Shown here: positions 1 through 6,773 of the stretch, in pieces
Position numbering within the stretch: position 1 is the first letter of the stretch
How the letters are laid out: the number at the start of each line of letters is the position of its first letter
Source of the DNA: Nitrososphaerales archaeon TH5894
GTDB taxonomy: Archaea > Thermoproteota > Nitrososphaeria > Nitrososphaerales > Nitrososphaeraceae
Length of the DNA stretch: 13,271 nucleotides
Assembly: GCA_014523485.1 (NCBI GenBank)
Contig: JAATVK010000231.1
Location: forward strand, 1 to 13,271
Direction of reading: 5' to 3'
Made by a program: the position numbers and the translations under genes
Notes under the pieces: model-generated
What the model saw: the letters and a program-made list of their open reading frames with translations, nothing else
Told to the model about the DNA's origin: nothing
Databases searched by the model: none

Positions 1-404
1 AAATAGGTCAGTATCAGAATAGATTATGGGGCAAGTTTATTTTAAGAAAGTGTTTTGAAAAATGGCAACATCAAGAAAAACCTGCATGGAGAGAAAAGGA
101 AGCTCAGGAAGAAGGATCAGGATTTTCAAAAATAATAAACTATTTTGAAAATCAATTCATTACTAATAAGGAATATTTAGAAGAAATTAAAAGAATAAAG
201 GAGCTCGAAAGTGTTAAAATTCGCAATAAGGAACATTTATTCTATTATTTAACCTATAGAAAATATTTTTTACCTCCACGATCACAAAAAGGTTTAATGG
301 AAGGAAGAATATGTCCTGATTGTAAAGGTAGTTTTAAGTGGAGGGGGAAATTTTGTAGATTATGTGGTGCATATCCGGTCAACCCTATTATTTATAGAGC
401 ATAA
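1..404 (+). CDS. C-terminal part of an unknown zinc-ribbon protein (5' end outside window)
   Basis: An open frame runs from the window edge (first full codon at position 3) to a TAA at 402-404 and gives about 133 residues. The C-terminal end carries a CPDC - 10 residues - CRLC pair, a typical zinc-ribbon spacing, in the segment coded near 320-370. The rest is charged and helical-looking, rich in Lys, Glu and Tyr, with no recognisable catalytic motif. The open frame up to the edge and the codon use argue that it is real and truncated only by the window. An internal ATG near the zinc ribbon would leave only a tiny product, so the true start must lie upstream. I do not recognise the family; nucleic-acid or protein binding through the zinc ribbon is a guess. 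Confidence 0.6.
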   Translation, partial: IGQYQNRLWGKFILRKCFEKWQHQEKPAWREKEAQEEGSGFSKIINYFENQFITNKEYLEEIKRIKELESVKIRNKEHLFYYLTYRKYFLPPRSQKGLMEGRICPDCKGSFKWRGKFCRLCGAYPVNPIIYRA

Positions 405-839
405 AATTATGTAGATGTGTTCAGTAACACAAGATATTTTTGATATGATATTTATTGACGTTTAGAATAATATTAAAATAGTATATCTTAGAATCTTTGT
501 AAGACAATATTTTTACTTCAGATACTTCAGTATTGATTTAACGGTACTTGTGAGCGATCGCCATCCAATTATATCATCTAGTTGGAGTGGATCTGTCACT
601 GTGTCCCATAGTACTATCTATAATTATCAAATCTAATTTACATTTAACTATAAAGTTTTCGACTCTAATTGCCATCACAAACAATCTATACAAATAATGA
701 GGAATAACTTAATTAAGTATCTAACCATTTCACTCCTCAAATAGTTACTTTTTAGTTTGTATCTTTAGTTACGAGATAAACAGTTACAAGCTCATTTTTA
801 AACAAATTTGTTACTTAGTTTCTGGTGAATAGATAGCCG
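405..839. other. Gene-free stretch before cdvB
   Basis: About 435 bases without a convincing open frame or RNA gene. The only marks I see are the palindrome GCGATCGC at 554-561, an 8-base direct repeat TACTTCAG at 514-521 and 523-530, and the promoter-like T-rich element before the cdvB start. Both flanking genes read rightward, so this probably holds the terminator of the first and the promoter of the second. Confidence 0.5.
795..803 (+). promoter_or_regulatory. Possible TATA box of cdvB
   Basis: TTTTTAAAC lies about 40 bp before the ATG at 840. An archaeal start about 25 bp downstream of its centre would fall near 824 and give a leader of about 16 nt. The region is so AT-rich that chance matches are common. 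Confidence 0.3.
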
Positions 840-1508
840 ATGTCATTTAACAAAAGGTGGATAAAACCTACAACCAATGAAGGTGTAACAAATAAACTTC
901 TTGAGAACAAATTTATAGATAATATTAAATCCCCTGTTCCTTTAAAACCTAAAATTGAAGATGCTCAAAAGAAATTACAGCTTCAAATTTCTAAATTGGA
1001 CGGGATTTCTAGTAAAATGCACGAAAAAGATCATTTAATTTTTAAAAGAATTGTTTATGCAATGCAAAATCATGACAGCCAATATGCGAAAGTATTATCA
1101 AATGAGCTTTCTCAAATCAGAAAAATGAATAAAATGGTGAGTTCTGCAAAACTTGCAATGGAGCAAATCCAATTAAGGCTAAATACAATTACTGAATTAG
1201 GAGATGTAGTTGTTACATTGAGTCCTGCAATGTCTGTCATAAAAGGCATTCAAGGGGGCTTATCATCTATGATGCCAGAAGCTGACCAATCCTTTGGACA
1301 AATATCTGATCTATTATCAAGTATAATGAATGATTCATCCCAAATACCAAATACAGAAATATCTGGAACAGGTATGATCTCTGAAGACTCTATGAAGATA
1401 TTAGAAGAGGCTAGTATGGTAGTAGAACAAAGCATGAAAGACAAATTCCCCGATTTACCTTCCTCGTCAGAGGTAGATCAAGAAAGTTCCGAAGCCTCAA
1501 TATATTGA
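840..1508 (+). CDS. cdvB: CdvB-type ESCRT-III (Snf7-like) cell-division protein
   Basis: A 222-aa protein of the archaeal ESCRT-III family, whose members polymerise on the inner face of the membrane and constrict it during division, with the Vps4-like ATPase CdvC remodelling the polymer. The sequence has the expected order: a basic N-terminus (residues 1-40, including PVPLKPKIEDA), then long amphipathic helices through about residue 120, including the RKMNKM and MEQIQLRLNTITELGD segments, followed by the hydrophobic VVVTLSPAMSVIKGIQGGL stretch. After that comes a Ser-rich linker, and at the end a short helix with KDKFPDLP and an acidic tail. No winged-helix segment, such as binds CdvA in some CdvB proteins, is visible, so this is probably one of several thaumarchaeal paralogues. 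cdvA and cdvC are not in the window. It starts at an ATG and converges with the next gene, leaving 21 bp between their ends. The family is sure; which paralogue it is remains open. Confidence 0.88.
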   Translation: MSFNKRWIKPTTNEGVTNKLLENKFIDNIKSPVPLKPKIEDAQKKLQLQISKLDGISSKMHEKDHLIFKRIVYAMQNHDSQYAKVLSNELSQIRKMNKMVSSAKLAMEQIQLRLNTITELGDVVVTLSPAMSVIKGIQGGLSSMMPEADQSFGQISDLLSSIMNDSSQIPNTEISGTGMISEDSMKILEEASMVVEQSMKDKFPDLPSSSEVDQESSEASIY

Positions 1509-1529
1509 AGAATTGAAAATTTTTAATAT

Positions 1530-1850
1530 TTAATTGATAACGATATTTTCTATTTTCTTTTTTATTCTTGAAATTGTAGGATAACTGTATCCTTTCTCCC
1601 TGTAATTATTAATCATTTTTTTCCAATTGTTTAATCTCCATTGCGCTTGTTCTTTACTTAACATGTCAGTCTCTTTTTTTATTATACTTTTTCTACCTGG
1701 AAATAAATATCCTCCAGTTTCAGCAGTATACCTCTTATGTGCAAATCTTAAACCAAATAATATCATTTTTACAGGAAGAGAGTTTAAATAGGATAAAAAT
1801 TCGTCATATGATTCGTCAGGTACTTTAATGTTCAATTCTACTATTTTCAT
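1530..1850 (-). CDS. Small protein of unknown function (106 aa)
   Basis: ATG at 1850, TAA at 1530. It opens with a beta-strand-like MKIVELNIKVPD and a helix (ESYDEFLSYLNSLP), a pattern also seen at the start of small DNA-binding or antitoxin-like proteins. The C-terminal half is helical and strongly basic (WRLNNWKKMINNYREKG, then SRIKKKIENI). No cysteine clusters, signal peptide or membrane segment are present. It stands alone on the minus strand, facing cdvB. Two 10-base direct repeats lie 53-77 bp before the start and could be control sites. I do not recognise a family; the coding call rests on an ATG start, sensible composition and a compact fit between neighbours. Confidence 0.55.
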   Translation of the reverse strand: MKIVELNIKVPDESYDEFLSYLNSLPVKMILFGLRFAHKRYTAETGGYLFPGRKSIIKKETDMLSKEQAQWRLNNWKKMINNYREKGYSYPTISRIKKKIENIVIN

Positions 1851-1902
1851 TATTTCGTTTTTGACATTTATCTTTTTATTTCTTTCTAGAGTAGGTAGAA
1901 AA

Positions 1903-1927
1903 TCAGTATAATAAATCTCAGTATAAT
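1903..1927. repeat. Pair of 10-base direct repeats upstream of the 106-aa gene
   Basis: TCAGTATAAT occurs at 1903-1912 and again at 1918-1927, separated by 5 bases (15-base period). Read on the minus strand the copies are ATTATACTGA and lie 53-77 bp before the start codon at 1850. This could be a tandem operator or part of the promoter. Confidence 0.35.
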
Positions 1928-2078
1928 CACTAAAAAAAATTTTTATAATATTGCCTTATTTTTTTTAACTTCATTTTTGTATCTGTTTTGTAATATTTTT
2001 ACTCGTCAAATTCTATTTGGGATTCTCTATGAACTAATTTTTATAAAATATGTAATAATAATATGTTACTATAAAACA

Positions 2079-3251
2079 TTATATTAAGTAGTATTTCTTG
2101 CCTAATTTGTCTAGACACTTAATAACATAACATAAATGTGACTGTTTTATAGAGGCATTAAGAGAAATTCTTAAGCGAGCTTTTCCTAAAGATACAGTAG
2201 GATATCTAATTGCTTGGATAAATATACCATTTTTGAATAAATCCCTTGAGAAATCCAATGCTATCTTCTCATCACCTATAATAATTGGAATAATCTGACT
2301 AGAGGTTGCACCTAAATCGAATCCTAGTTGATTTAATTGGTTTATAAACCACTTGATTTTTATAAAAAATTCTTTTTGAATATTTTTGTTTTTTTTTAAA
2401 AACGAAATTGCAGTAATTACAGCTAAACATAAATGTTCTGGAATTGCAGATGTATAAATGAATTGTCGCGATTTATTAATTAACAAATCTGTAATTAAAT
2501 TAGATGAGGCTACATAACCACCAAAACATCCTATGGCCTTGCTTAAACTGCTGATGTGAATATCAACATCATTTTCGACTCCAAAATATTCTGGAATTCC
2601 GCCATAATTACCAAATTTTCCAAATACAAAATCAGAATGTGCATCATCCAGGATCAATATTGAATCATGTTTTTTAGCCATTTCTGCTAGCAGGTCGAGT
2701 CTTACCATGTCTCCATCCATACTAAAAATACCTTCAGTCACAATGATCTTTTTCGCCTTTGTACTTTTTAATAGCTTCTCTAAATGATCAAGATCATTAT
2801 GTCGGAAAATCTTTATTTTATTTGATTTTGCTAACCGACAAGCATCTATAATACTGGAATGGTTTAGGCTATCACTGAAAATAATATGTTCTGAGCTAGA
2901 TATTGCCGTAATTACCCCAAGATTTGCCATGTACCCTGTAGGATAAACTAGAGCATTTTCCGAACTTCGATGGGTCGCTAATATTTTTTCTAACCTTATG
3001 ATATTGATGTTATTTCCAGATACTAATCGTGAACTGCATGGAGATACCTGTCTAAGAGAATTTCTGATAGTAGATAAAACTGAGTTATTTTGAGATAAAC
3101 CTAAGTAATCATTAGAACATAAATTAAGGACCTTTTTTTTACCTAGATAGAATATATTACCTTTTATTTGTGATGGTAAAAGTTCCCGATAGATATTTTT
3201 TTCTCTATATTCTTGTAATTGATCAATTATATGGTCATACTTCGAGGCCAA
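2079..3251 (-). CDS. bioF: 8-amino-7-oxononanoate synthase (KAPA synthase)
   Basis: A 390-aa PLP enzyme of the alpha-oxoamine synthase family that condenses a pimeloyl thioester with L-alanine, releasing CO2, to make KAPA, the first ring-precursor step of biotin synthesis. Visible landmarks: LCSNDYLGL near residue 45-52, SSRLVSGN near 73-80, the PLP-stacking His in SLNHSSII (about 131), the Asp/His pair in LDDAHSDFVFG (202, 205), and the Schiff-base lysine in SSLSKAIGCFGGY (K238). Full family length. Its ATG at 3251 lies inside the end of bioB: the two genes overlap by 17 bp in different frames, so they are almost certainly co-transcribed and perhaps translationally coupled. CoA-ligase and synthase relatives (2-amino-3-ketobutyrate CoA ligase) look similar, but the biotin context settles the call. 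Confidence 0.93.
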   Translation of the reverse strand: MASKYDHIIDQLQEYREKNIYRELLPSQIKGNIFYLGKKKVLNLCSNDYLGLSQNNSVLSTIRNSLRQVSPCSSRLVSGNNINIIRLEKILATHRSSENALVYPTGYMANLGVITAISSSEHIIFSDSLNHSSIIDACRLAKSNKIKIFRHNDLDHLEKLLKSTKAKKIIVTEGIFSMDGDMVRLDLLAEMAKKHDSILILDDAHSDFVFGKFGNYGGIPEYFGVENDVDIHISSLSKAIGCFGGYVASSNLITDLLINKSRQFIYTSAIPEHLCLAVITAISFLKKNKNIQKEFFIKIKWFINQLNQLGFDLGATSSQIIPIIIGDEKIALDFSRDLFKNGIFIQAIRYPTVSLGKARLRISLNASIKQSHLCYVIKCLDKLGKKYYLI

Positions 3252-4245
3252 TTTCTTTTATCATTTCTATATCTTTATTGTGCTTGGTTCCTCCTGTGGT
3301 AAGATATCCCCCACTTATTATTCCATTAGCTCCCGCTTGAAGTGCAAATTTTCCATTATCCCTAAAATAGACCTCTCTTCCTCCTGCAATTTTTAAAATG
3401 GTTTTAGGCATGATAAATCTCCAAACTGCTATTGTTTTAATAATATCTTCGTTAGTTAAGGGGTTCTTATGCATAAGTGGTGTTCCTTCTCGAGAAATTA
3501 ATATATTTATAGGAACCTCATCTGGATCCAGGTCAGCAAGTGAGAAAGCTAACTCTAGTCTTTGTTCCGGAGTCTCACCCATGCCTATTATTCCTCCACA
3601 ACAAAGTTCGAGTCCTGCCTTTTTAACAATTTTTGCAGTATTTACTCTGTCTTGATAGTCATGAGTTGTACATATTTCAGAAAAATAACTTTTTGCTGTT
3701 TCTAGATTATGATTATATCTTTTTACCCCCAAACTTTTTAACTTCTTTGCTCGTTCTAGCGTCATAAATCCCAAAGAAACGTTTACATCAATATCTACAC
3801 TATTTTTAATTTTTATAATGGATTCACAAATTTGTTCAAAATCTTTTTCAGGAGGAGATCTATAAGCGCAAACTAAGCAAAAGCTTGTTGACCCTTCTTT
3901 TTTAGCCTTTCTTGCGTGCTCCATTAATTTTTCAGTAGAAAGAAGTGGATATTTCGATATTCCAGTATTATAAAAAGATGATTGGGCACAAAAGGAACAG
4001 TCTTCAGGGCACCTACCTGATTTTGCATTGATTAATGATTCAATATCTACTACCTCACCATTAAATTTCCTGGTTATCGTATTGGCACCTTCCGCTAAAG
4101 CAGAAATATCTGCTGTTGAGAATAAAGTGGAAGCTTCTTTAAATGAAATCTGTTGATTATTGAAAACGCGATCGATTAGCGTATTTATAAAAGAATCGGC
4201 AGTGTAATTAGAGTTGTTATTACTCCTTGAGGAGCCACTATTCAT
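3235..4245 (-). CDS. bioB: Biotin synthase, radical SAM enzyme
   Basis: 336-aa radical SAM protein that inserts sulfur into dethiobiotin to give biotin. The [4Fe-4S]/SAM motif is C79-PED-C83-SF-C86, followed by AQSSFYNTGI. Other family segments are plain: YNHNLET (about 177-183), LCCGGIIGMGET (about 214-225), KIAGGREV and SGGYLTTGGT near the end. The auxiliary-cluster positions look altered. C123 (FCLVCAYRS) and C215 match the family, but the segment expected to bring a third Cys reads DVNVSLGFM with no Cys, and the usual Arg near AGGR appears to be Lys (K285). There is an extra Cys at 126. The N-terminal 30 residues are a Ser/Asn-rich extension. ATG at 4245; no clear Shine-Dalgarno. First gene of a bioB-bioF unit, with a 22-bp palindrome 49 bp upstream. 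Confidence 0.93.
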   Translation of the reverse strand: MNSGSSRSNNNSNYTADSFINTLIDRVFNNQQISFKEASTLFSTADISALAEGANTITRKFNGEVVDIESLINAKSGRCPEDCSFCAQSSFYNTGISKYPLLSTEKLMEHARKAKKEGSTSFCLVCAYRSPPEKDFEQICESIIKIKNSVDIDVNVSLGFMTLERAKKLKSLGVKRYNHNLETAKSYFSEICTTHDYQDRVNTAKIVKKAGLELCCGGIIGMGETPEQRLELAFSLADLDPDEVPINILISREGTPLMHKNPLTNEDIIKTIAVWRFIMPKTILKIAGGREVYFRDNGKFALQAGANGIISGGYLTTGGTKHNKDIEMIKEIGLEV

Positions 4246-4294
4246 ATACTATTTGTTTCCAAACCTATACTTAATCGTTATTTTTAATGAGATC

Positions 4295-4316
4295 TTTCTA
4301 AACTCGAGTTTAGAAA
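4295..4316. promoter_or_regulatory. Perfect 22-bp palindrome in the bioB promoter, probable biotin-regulon operator
   Basis: The half-site TTTCTAAACTC is followed directly by its exact complement, centred on CTCGAG, with no mismatch over 22 bases. It ends 49 bp before the bioB ATG. On the minus strand a TATA-like TTTATAAAA lies about 12-20 bp upstream of it (about 4328-4336), which would put the transcription start inside the palindrome. A second TATA-like stretch just downstream (about 4279-4287) would instead place it next to the TATA/BRE. Either position suits a repressor. A related copy sits in front of bioA, which is the main reason to call it an operator. The flanking CATT on the right is shared too. 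Confidence 0.65.
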
Positions 4317-4428
4317 CATTAATAACTTTTTATAAAGAGTTATTCTTTTTAAGAGTAACTCAATCTGCATAAAATGCTAAATTATCTATTCCCCTAAAAT
4401 AACTCAAACAAATTGCACTTACGGAGGA

Positions 4429-4449
4429 GAACAACGATTTTCGTTGTTC
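4429..4449. repeat. Short inverted repeat (hairpin) upstream of the recombinase
   Basis: GAACAACGA, three T bases, then TCGTTGTTC: a perfect 9-bp stem with a 3-nt loop. Eight bases further on is the small palindrome GATATAATATC (4457-4467). No U-run follows on either strand, so it is not a typical terminator. It could be a binding or crossover site for the adjacent serine recombinase, or a structured element of its promoter. Confidence 0.5.
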
Positions 4450-4642
4450 AAATAATGATATAATATCGTTCAAAAATGGACCCTTTTCTGATCTGTATAG
4501 AAAATAGTACCTTTTTCTTACCTTTAAAATCTGTTTAAATCCTGACTAAATTAGTTTAAATATTAATACCTTTTTTATCCTATTTGGTCTTGTTTTTTTG
4601 ACATTACAATATAGATATTATTTTTAAATATTATTTTTGAAT

Positions 4643-5275
4643 ATGCAAAAGTACGCTATAGCATATCTTAGGGTTAGTACTGAAGAACAGACAGTACAGA
4701 CTCAAAAGATTGCAATTACCAAATGGGCTAGGGATCATGATTATCAGATATTGTATTTCTTTGAAGATCCTGCGGTAAGTGGAAAAATACCTGCCACTTG
4801 TAGAAAAGGGTTTCAAGATTTAATGGAATTTGTAAGGTTATCTAAAGTGGAAGCTGTATTAGTCTACGAGCTGTCAAGGGTAGGAAGGACTTTTTGGGAT
4901 ACACTTGATGCAATAAAGGTGATCGAAGAACATAGTCCACTGATATCATGTTCCCCTAGAGAGTCTTTTTTACAGACTACAGACCCAAGCATCAGAAAAT
5001 TGATGATAAGTATCTTAACGTGGGTTGCAGAAAGAGAAAGAGAGATGCTTGTTCAACGTACAAAAGATGGGATGAATAGAGCTAGAATTGCTGGCAAGGA
5101 AATCGGAAGACCTGAGAAGGTTATTGACAAAAACAACCTAATTACTTTACTAGCTGAAAATATTTCAAAAGCAAGGATTGCCAGAGAATTAAGGATATCA
5201 AAGGCTACTCTTTACAAAGAATTAAGGAGATTGAACATACATTACAATGATTCGAAAACTATTTTTCGTCAATAG
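4643..5275 (+). CDS. Small serine recombinase (resolvase/invertase family)
   Basis: 210 aa from the ATG at 4643. An in-frame TTG two codons earlier is possible, but MQKYAIAYLRVST is the usual start of the family. The catalytic domain has the nucleophile S12 with R10 (YLRVST), the ELSRVGRT segment carrying R79 and R82 (equivalent to the active-site arginines of gamma-delta resolvase), and the long E-helix (about 116-150, WVAEREREMLVQRTKDGM). A linker with GRPEKV leads into a Hin-like helix-turn-helix at about 172-197 (NISKARIARELRISKATLYK). Such enzymes cut and rejoin DNA at short palindromic sites through a phosphoserine link, giving resolution, inversion or excision. No transposase or phage gene accompanies it, and it sits inside the biotin locus, its 3' end overlapping bioA by 17 bp. 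The family is clear; its target is unknown. Confidence 0.88.
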   Translation: MQKYAIAYLRVSTEEQTVQTQKIAITKWARDHDYQILYFFEDPAVSGKIPATCRKGFQDLMEFVRLSKVEAVLVYELSRVGRTFWDTLDAIKVIEEHSPLISCSPRESFLQTTDPSIRKLMISILTWVAEREREMLVQRTKDGMNRARIAGKEIGRPEKVIDKNNLITLLAENISKARIARELRISKATLYKELRRLNIHYNDSKTIFRQ

Positions 5276-6683
5276 CTTTTATTATATCAAATATAGTATC
5301 AATCAAAATATCTAATTGGTTTCTTGGCATAGCAAGTGGAGGAATCAATGTAACAATATTTCCAAGAGATCGAAGTAAAACTCCTCTTTTGAGTGATTCT
5401 TTCATTATATAGTTACTAAGATCAACTCCATCAATAAAAGATAGTGATTGTTTTTTTCTCTTTACTGGTGACATTTTATATTCACGTGCTAATTCGACCC
5501 CTACTAAAAGACCTTTATGTCTAATTTTATGGACAGATTTATAATCTTCTAGTACTTTCAATCGTTTTTTAATATGCTTACTGTTGTCTCTGATTTGTTG
5601 GATAAGATTTCTTTTTTCATACATTTCCAAATTGACAATGCAAGCTGCACATCCAGCAGGATGGCCAGTAAACGTATGTCCATGGAATAATTGTTTATTT
5701 TCATCATATTCACCTAAGAATTTGTTATAAATTTCATCCGTGGTCAACGTTACTGCAATAGGAAAATATCCTCCATTCAATGCCTTTCCATAACAGACAA
5801 TATCTGGTTTAGATGATTGTGAGAGATATTCTATCATGTTTCCTAATCTTCCAAATCCGGTAGCAATTTCATCTAGAATGAGTAGGACATCATATTTTTT
5901 GCAGAGTTCAGAGATTCTTTTTTGATAGTTCTTAGGATAGATCGATACACCTCCTGCAATTTGTGCCCCACTCTCCATTACAAGTCCAGCTATATGTTTT
6001 GAATTTTTTTGGAGTATGTTTTCTGTTTTTTCTAAACATATATCAACAATCTCCGAATCTGTAAGAACATTATATAAATCGTTTTCAAATGATGATGGAG
6101 CAGGAGCTCTATATGTTCTAATTAGTAATGATTTATAAGGATTGAAATAGCGATCAACGTAACCTATCGACATCGTTGCAATAGTATCTCCATGATAACC
6201 ATTCTCTAGAGAAAGCAATCTGTTTTTTTTTGGAAATTGTTTATTTTTCCAATACTGAACAGCAATCTTCAATGCTACTTCCATAGCTGTTGACCCATTA
6301 TCTGAATAAAAAATTTTGTTCATTCCTTTGGCCAATTTTAAAAGTTTAGTTGCGAGTAATATTGAAGGTTTATTTCCTAAACCAAATAGAGTAGAATGAG
6401 GTAGTTCCTGAAACTGTCTTCTGATCGCTTCAATAACAGGATTGGAACTATACCCCCATACACTGCACCACATGTTCGCAATTCCATCAAGATACTTCTT
6501 TCCATTTTCACTGACTAGATAAAACCCCTCCCCATGTGTTATTATTGCATTATCTTGCTTATTCCAATTTTGCATTTGGGTATAAGGATGCCAAACGTAC
6601 TTCTTATCAAGGAAAGATAATGATTTAGTAATACTTGTATTATTGATCTTGGGAATTTTCCTGTAATATTCTTTTTTATCCAT
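5259..6683 (-). CDS. bioA: Adenosylmethionine-8-amino-7-oxononanoate aminotransferase (DAPA synthase)
   Basis: 474-aa class-III PLP aminotransferase that turns KAPA into DAPA, normally with SAM as amino donor. The N-terminal WHPYTQM (31-37) is the signature separating BioA from other class-III enzymes. Also visible are MWCSVWGYSSNP (71-82), DNGSTAMEVALK (128-139), YHGDT (163-167), the cofactor-pairing Asp in LDEIATGFGRLG (D271), the PLP lysine in YGKALNGGY (K300), and GHTFTGHPAGCAA (335-347). The N-terminus is some 20-25 residues longer than bacterial enzymes. ATG at 6683. The 3' end overlaps the convergent recombinase gene by 17 bp. A palindromic element related to that before bioB lies 57 bp upstream, so bioA seems to be a separate transcription unit in the same regulon, possibly together with the small regulator gene upstream. 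Confidence 0.94.
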   Translation of the reverse strand: MDKKEYYRKIPKINNTSITKSLSFLDKKYVWHPYTQMQNWNKQDNAIITHGEGFYLVSENGKKYLDGIANMWCSVWGYSSNPVIEAIRRQFQELPHSTLFGLGNKPSILLATKLLKLAKGMNKIFYSDNGSTAMEVALKIAVQYWKNKQFPKKNRLLSLENGYHGDTIATMSIGYVDRYFNPYKSLLIRTYRAPAPSSFENDLYNVLTDSEIVDICLEKTENILQKNSKHIAGLVMESGAQIAGGVSIYPKNYQKRISELCKKYDVLLILDEIATGFGRLGNMIEYLSQSSKPDIVCYGKALNGGYFPIAVTLTTDEIYNKFLGEYDENKQLFHGHTFTGHPAGCAACIVNLEMYEKRNLIQQIRDNSKHIKKRLKVLEDYKSVHKIRHKGLLVGVELAREYKMSPVKRKKQSLSFIDGVDLSNYIMKESLKRGVLLRSLGNIVTLIPPLAMPRNQLDILIDTIFDIIKAIDEK

Positions 6684-6740
6684 TTCTTTTTAAAATATTA
6701 GTTTAGATATTTAATAAAATTTATTACTAAAATAATAAAG

Positions 6741-6762
6741 TTTCTAAATTCGAGTTCTGAAA
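6741..6762. promoter_or_regulatory. Second copy of the biotin palindrome, upstream of bioA
   Basis: Aligned base for base with the bioB copy, 19 of 22 positions agree (TTTCTAAATTC then GAGTTCTGAAA), and both are followed by CATT. The dyad survives imperfectly: TTTC, AA, TCGA, TT and GAAA pair. It lies 57 bp before the bioA ATG and 11 bp from the end of the ribbon-helix-helix gene. A TATA-like stretch at about 6707-6716 would give a start a few bases before the ATG, with this element upstream of it. A weaker GTTAAATG on its far side is an alternative. Confidence 0.6.
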
Positions 6763-6773
6763 CATTTAACTGA

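Larger units (their letters stand above)
4246..4642. other. Divergent intergenic region between bioB and the serine recombinase
   Basis: About 397 bases without a gene. The left part holds the bioB control region with the 22-bp palindrome (4295-4316) and two TATA-like stretches. The middle holds a strong short hairpin (4429-4449) followed closely by a small palindrome (4457-4467). The right part is a T-rich promoter region for the recombinase, with TATA-like sequence at about 4611-4630. No RNA gene is visible. Confidence 0.6.

Noticed and set aside
405..839. Possible RNA gene or attachment site around GCGATCGC (554-561)
   Set aside because: An 8-base palindrome alone is weak; no tRNA arms, no flanking repeats and no integrase next to it.
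2060..2083. Terminator hairpin after bioF
   Set aside because: The arms (ATGTT and AACAT) pair over only 5 bases in AT-only sequence, too weak to call.
4637..4642. TTG start two codons before the ATG of the serine recombinase
   Set aside because: The ATG at 4643 gives the usual N-terminus (MQKYAIAYLRVST) and needs no rare start codon.
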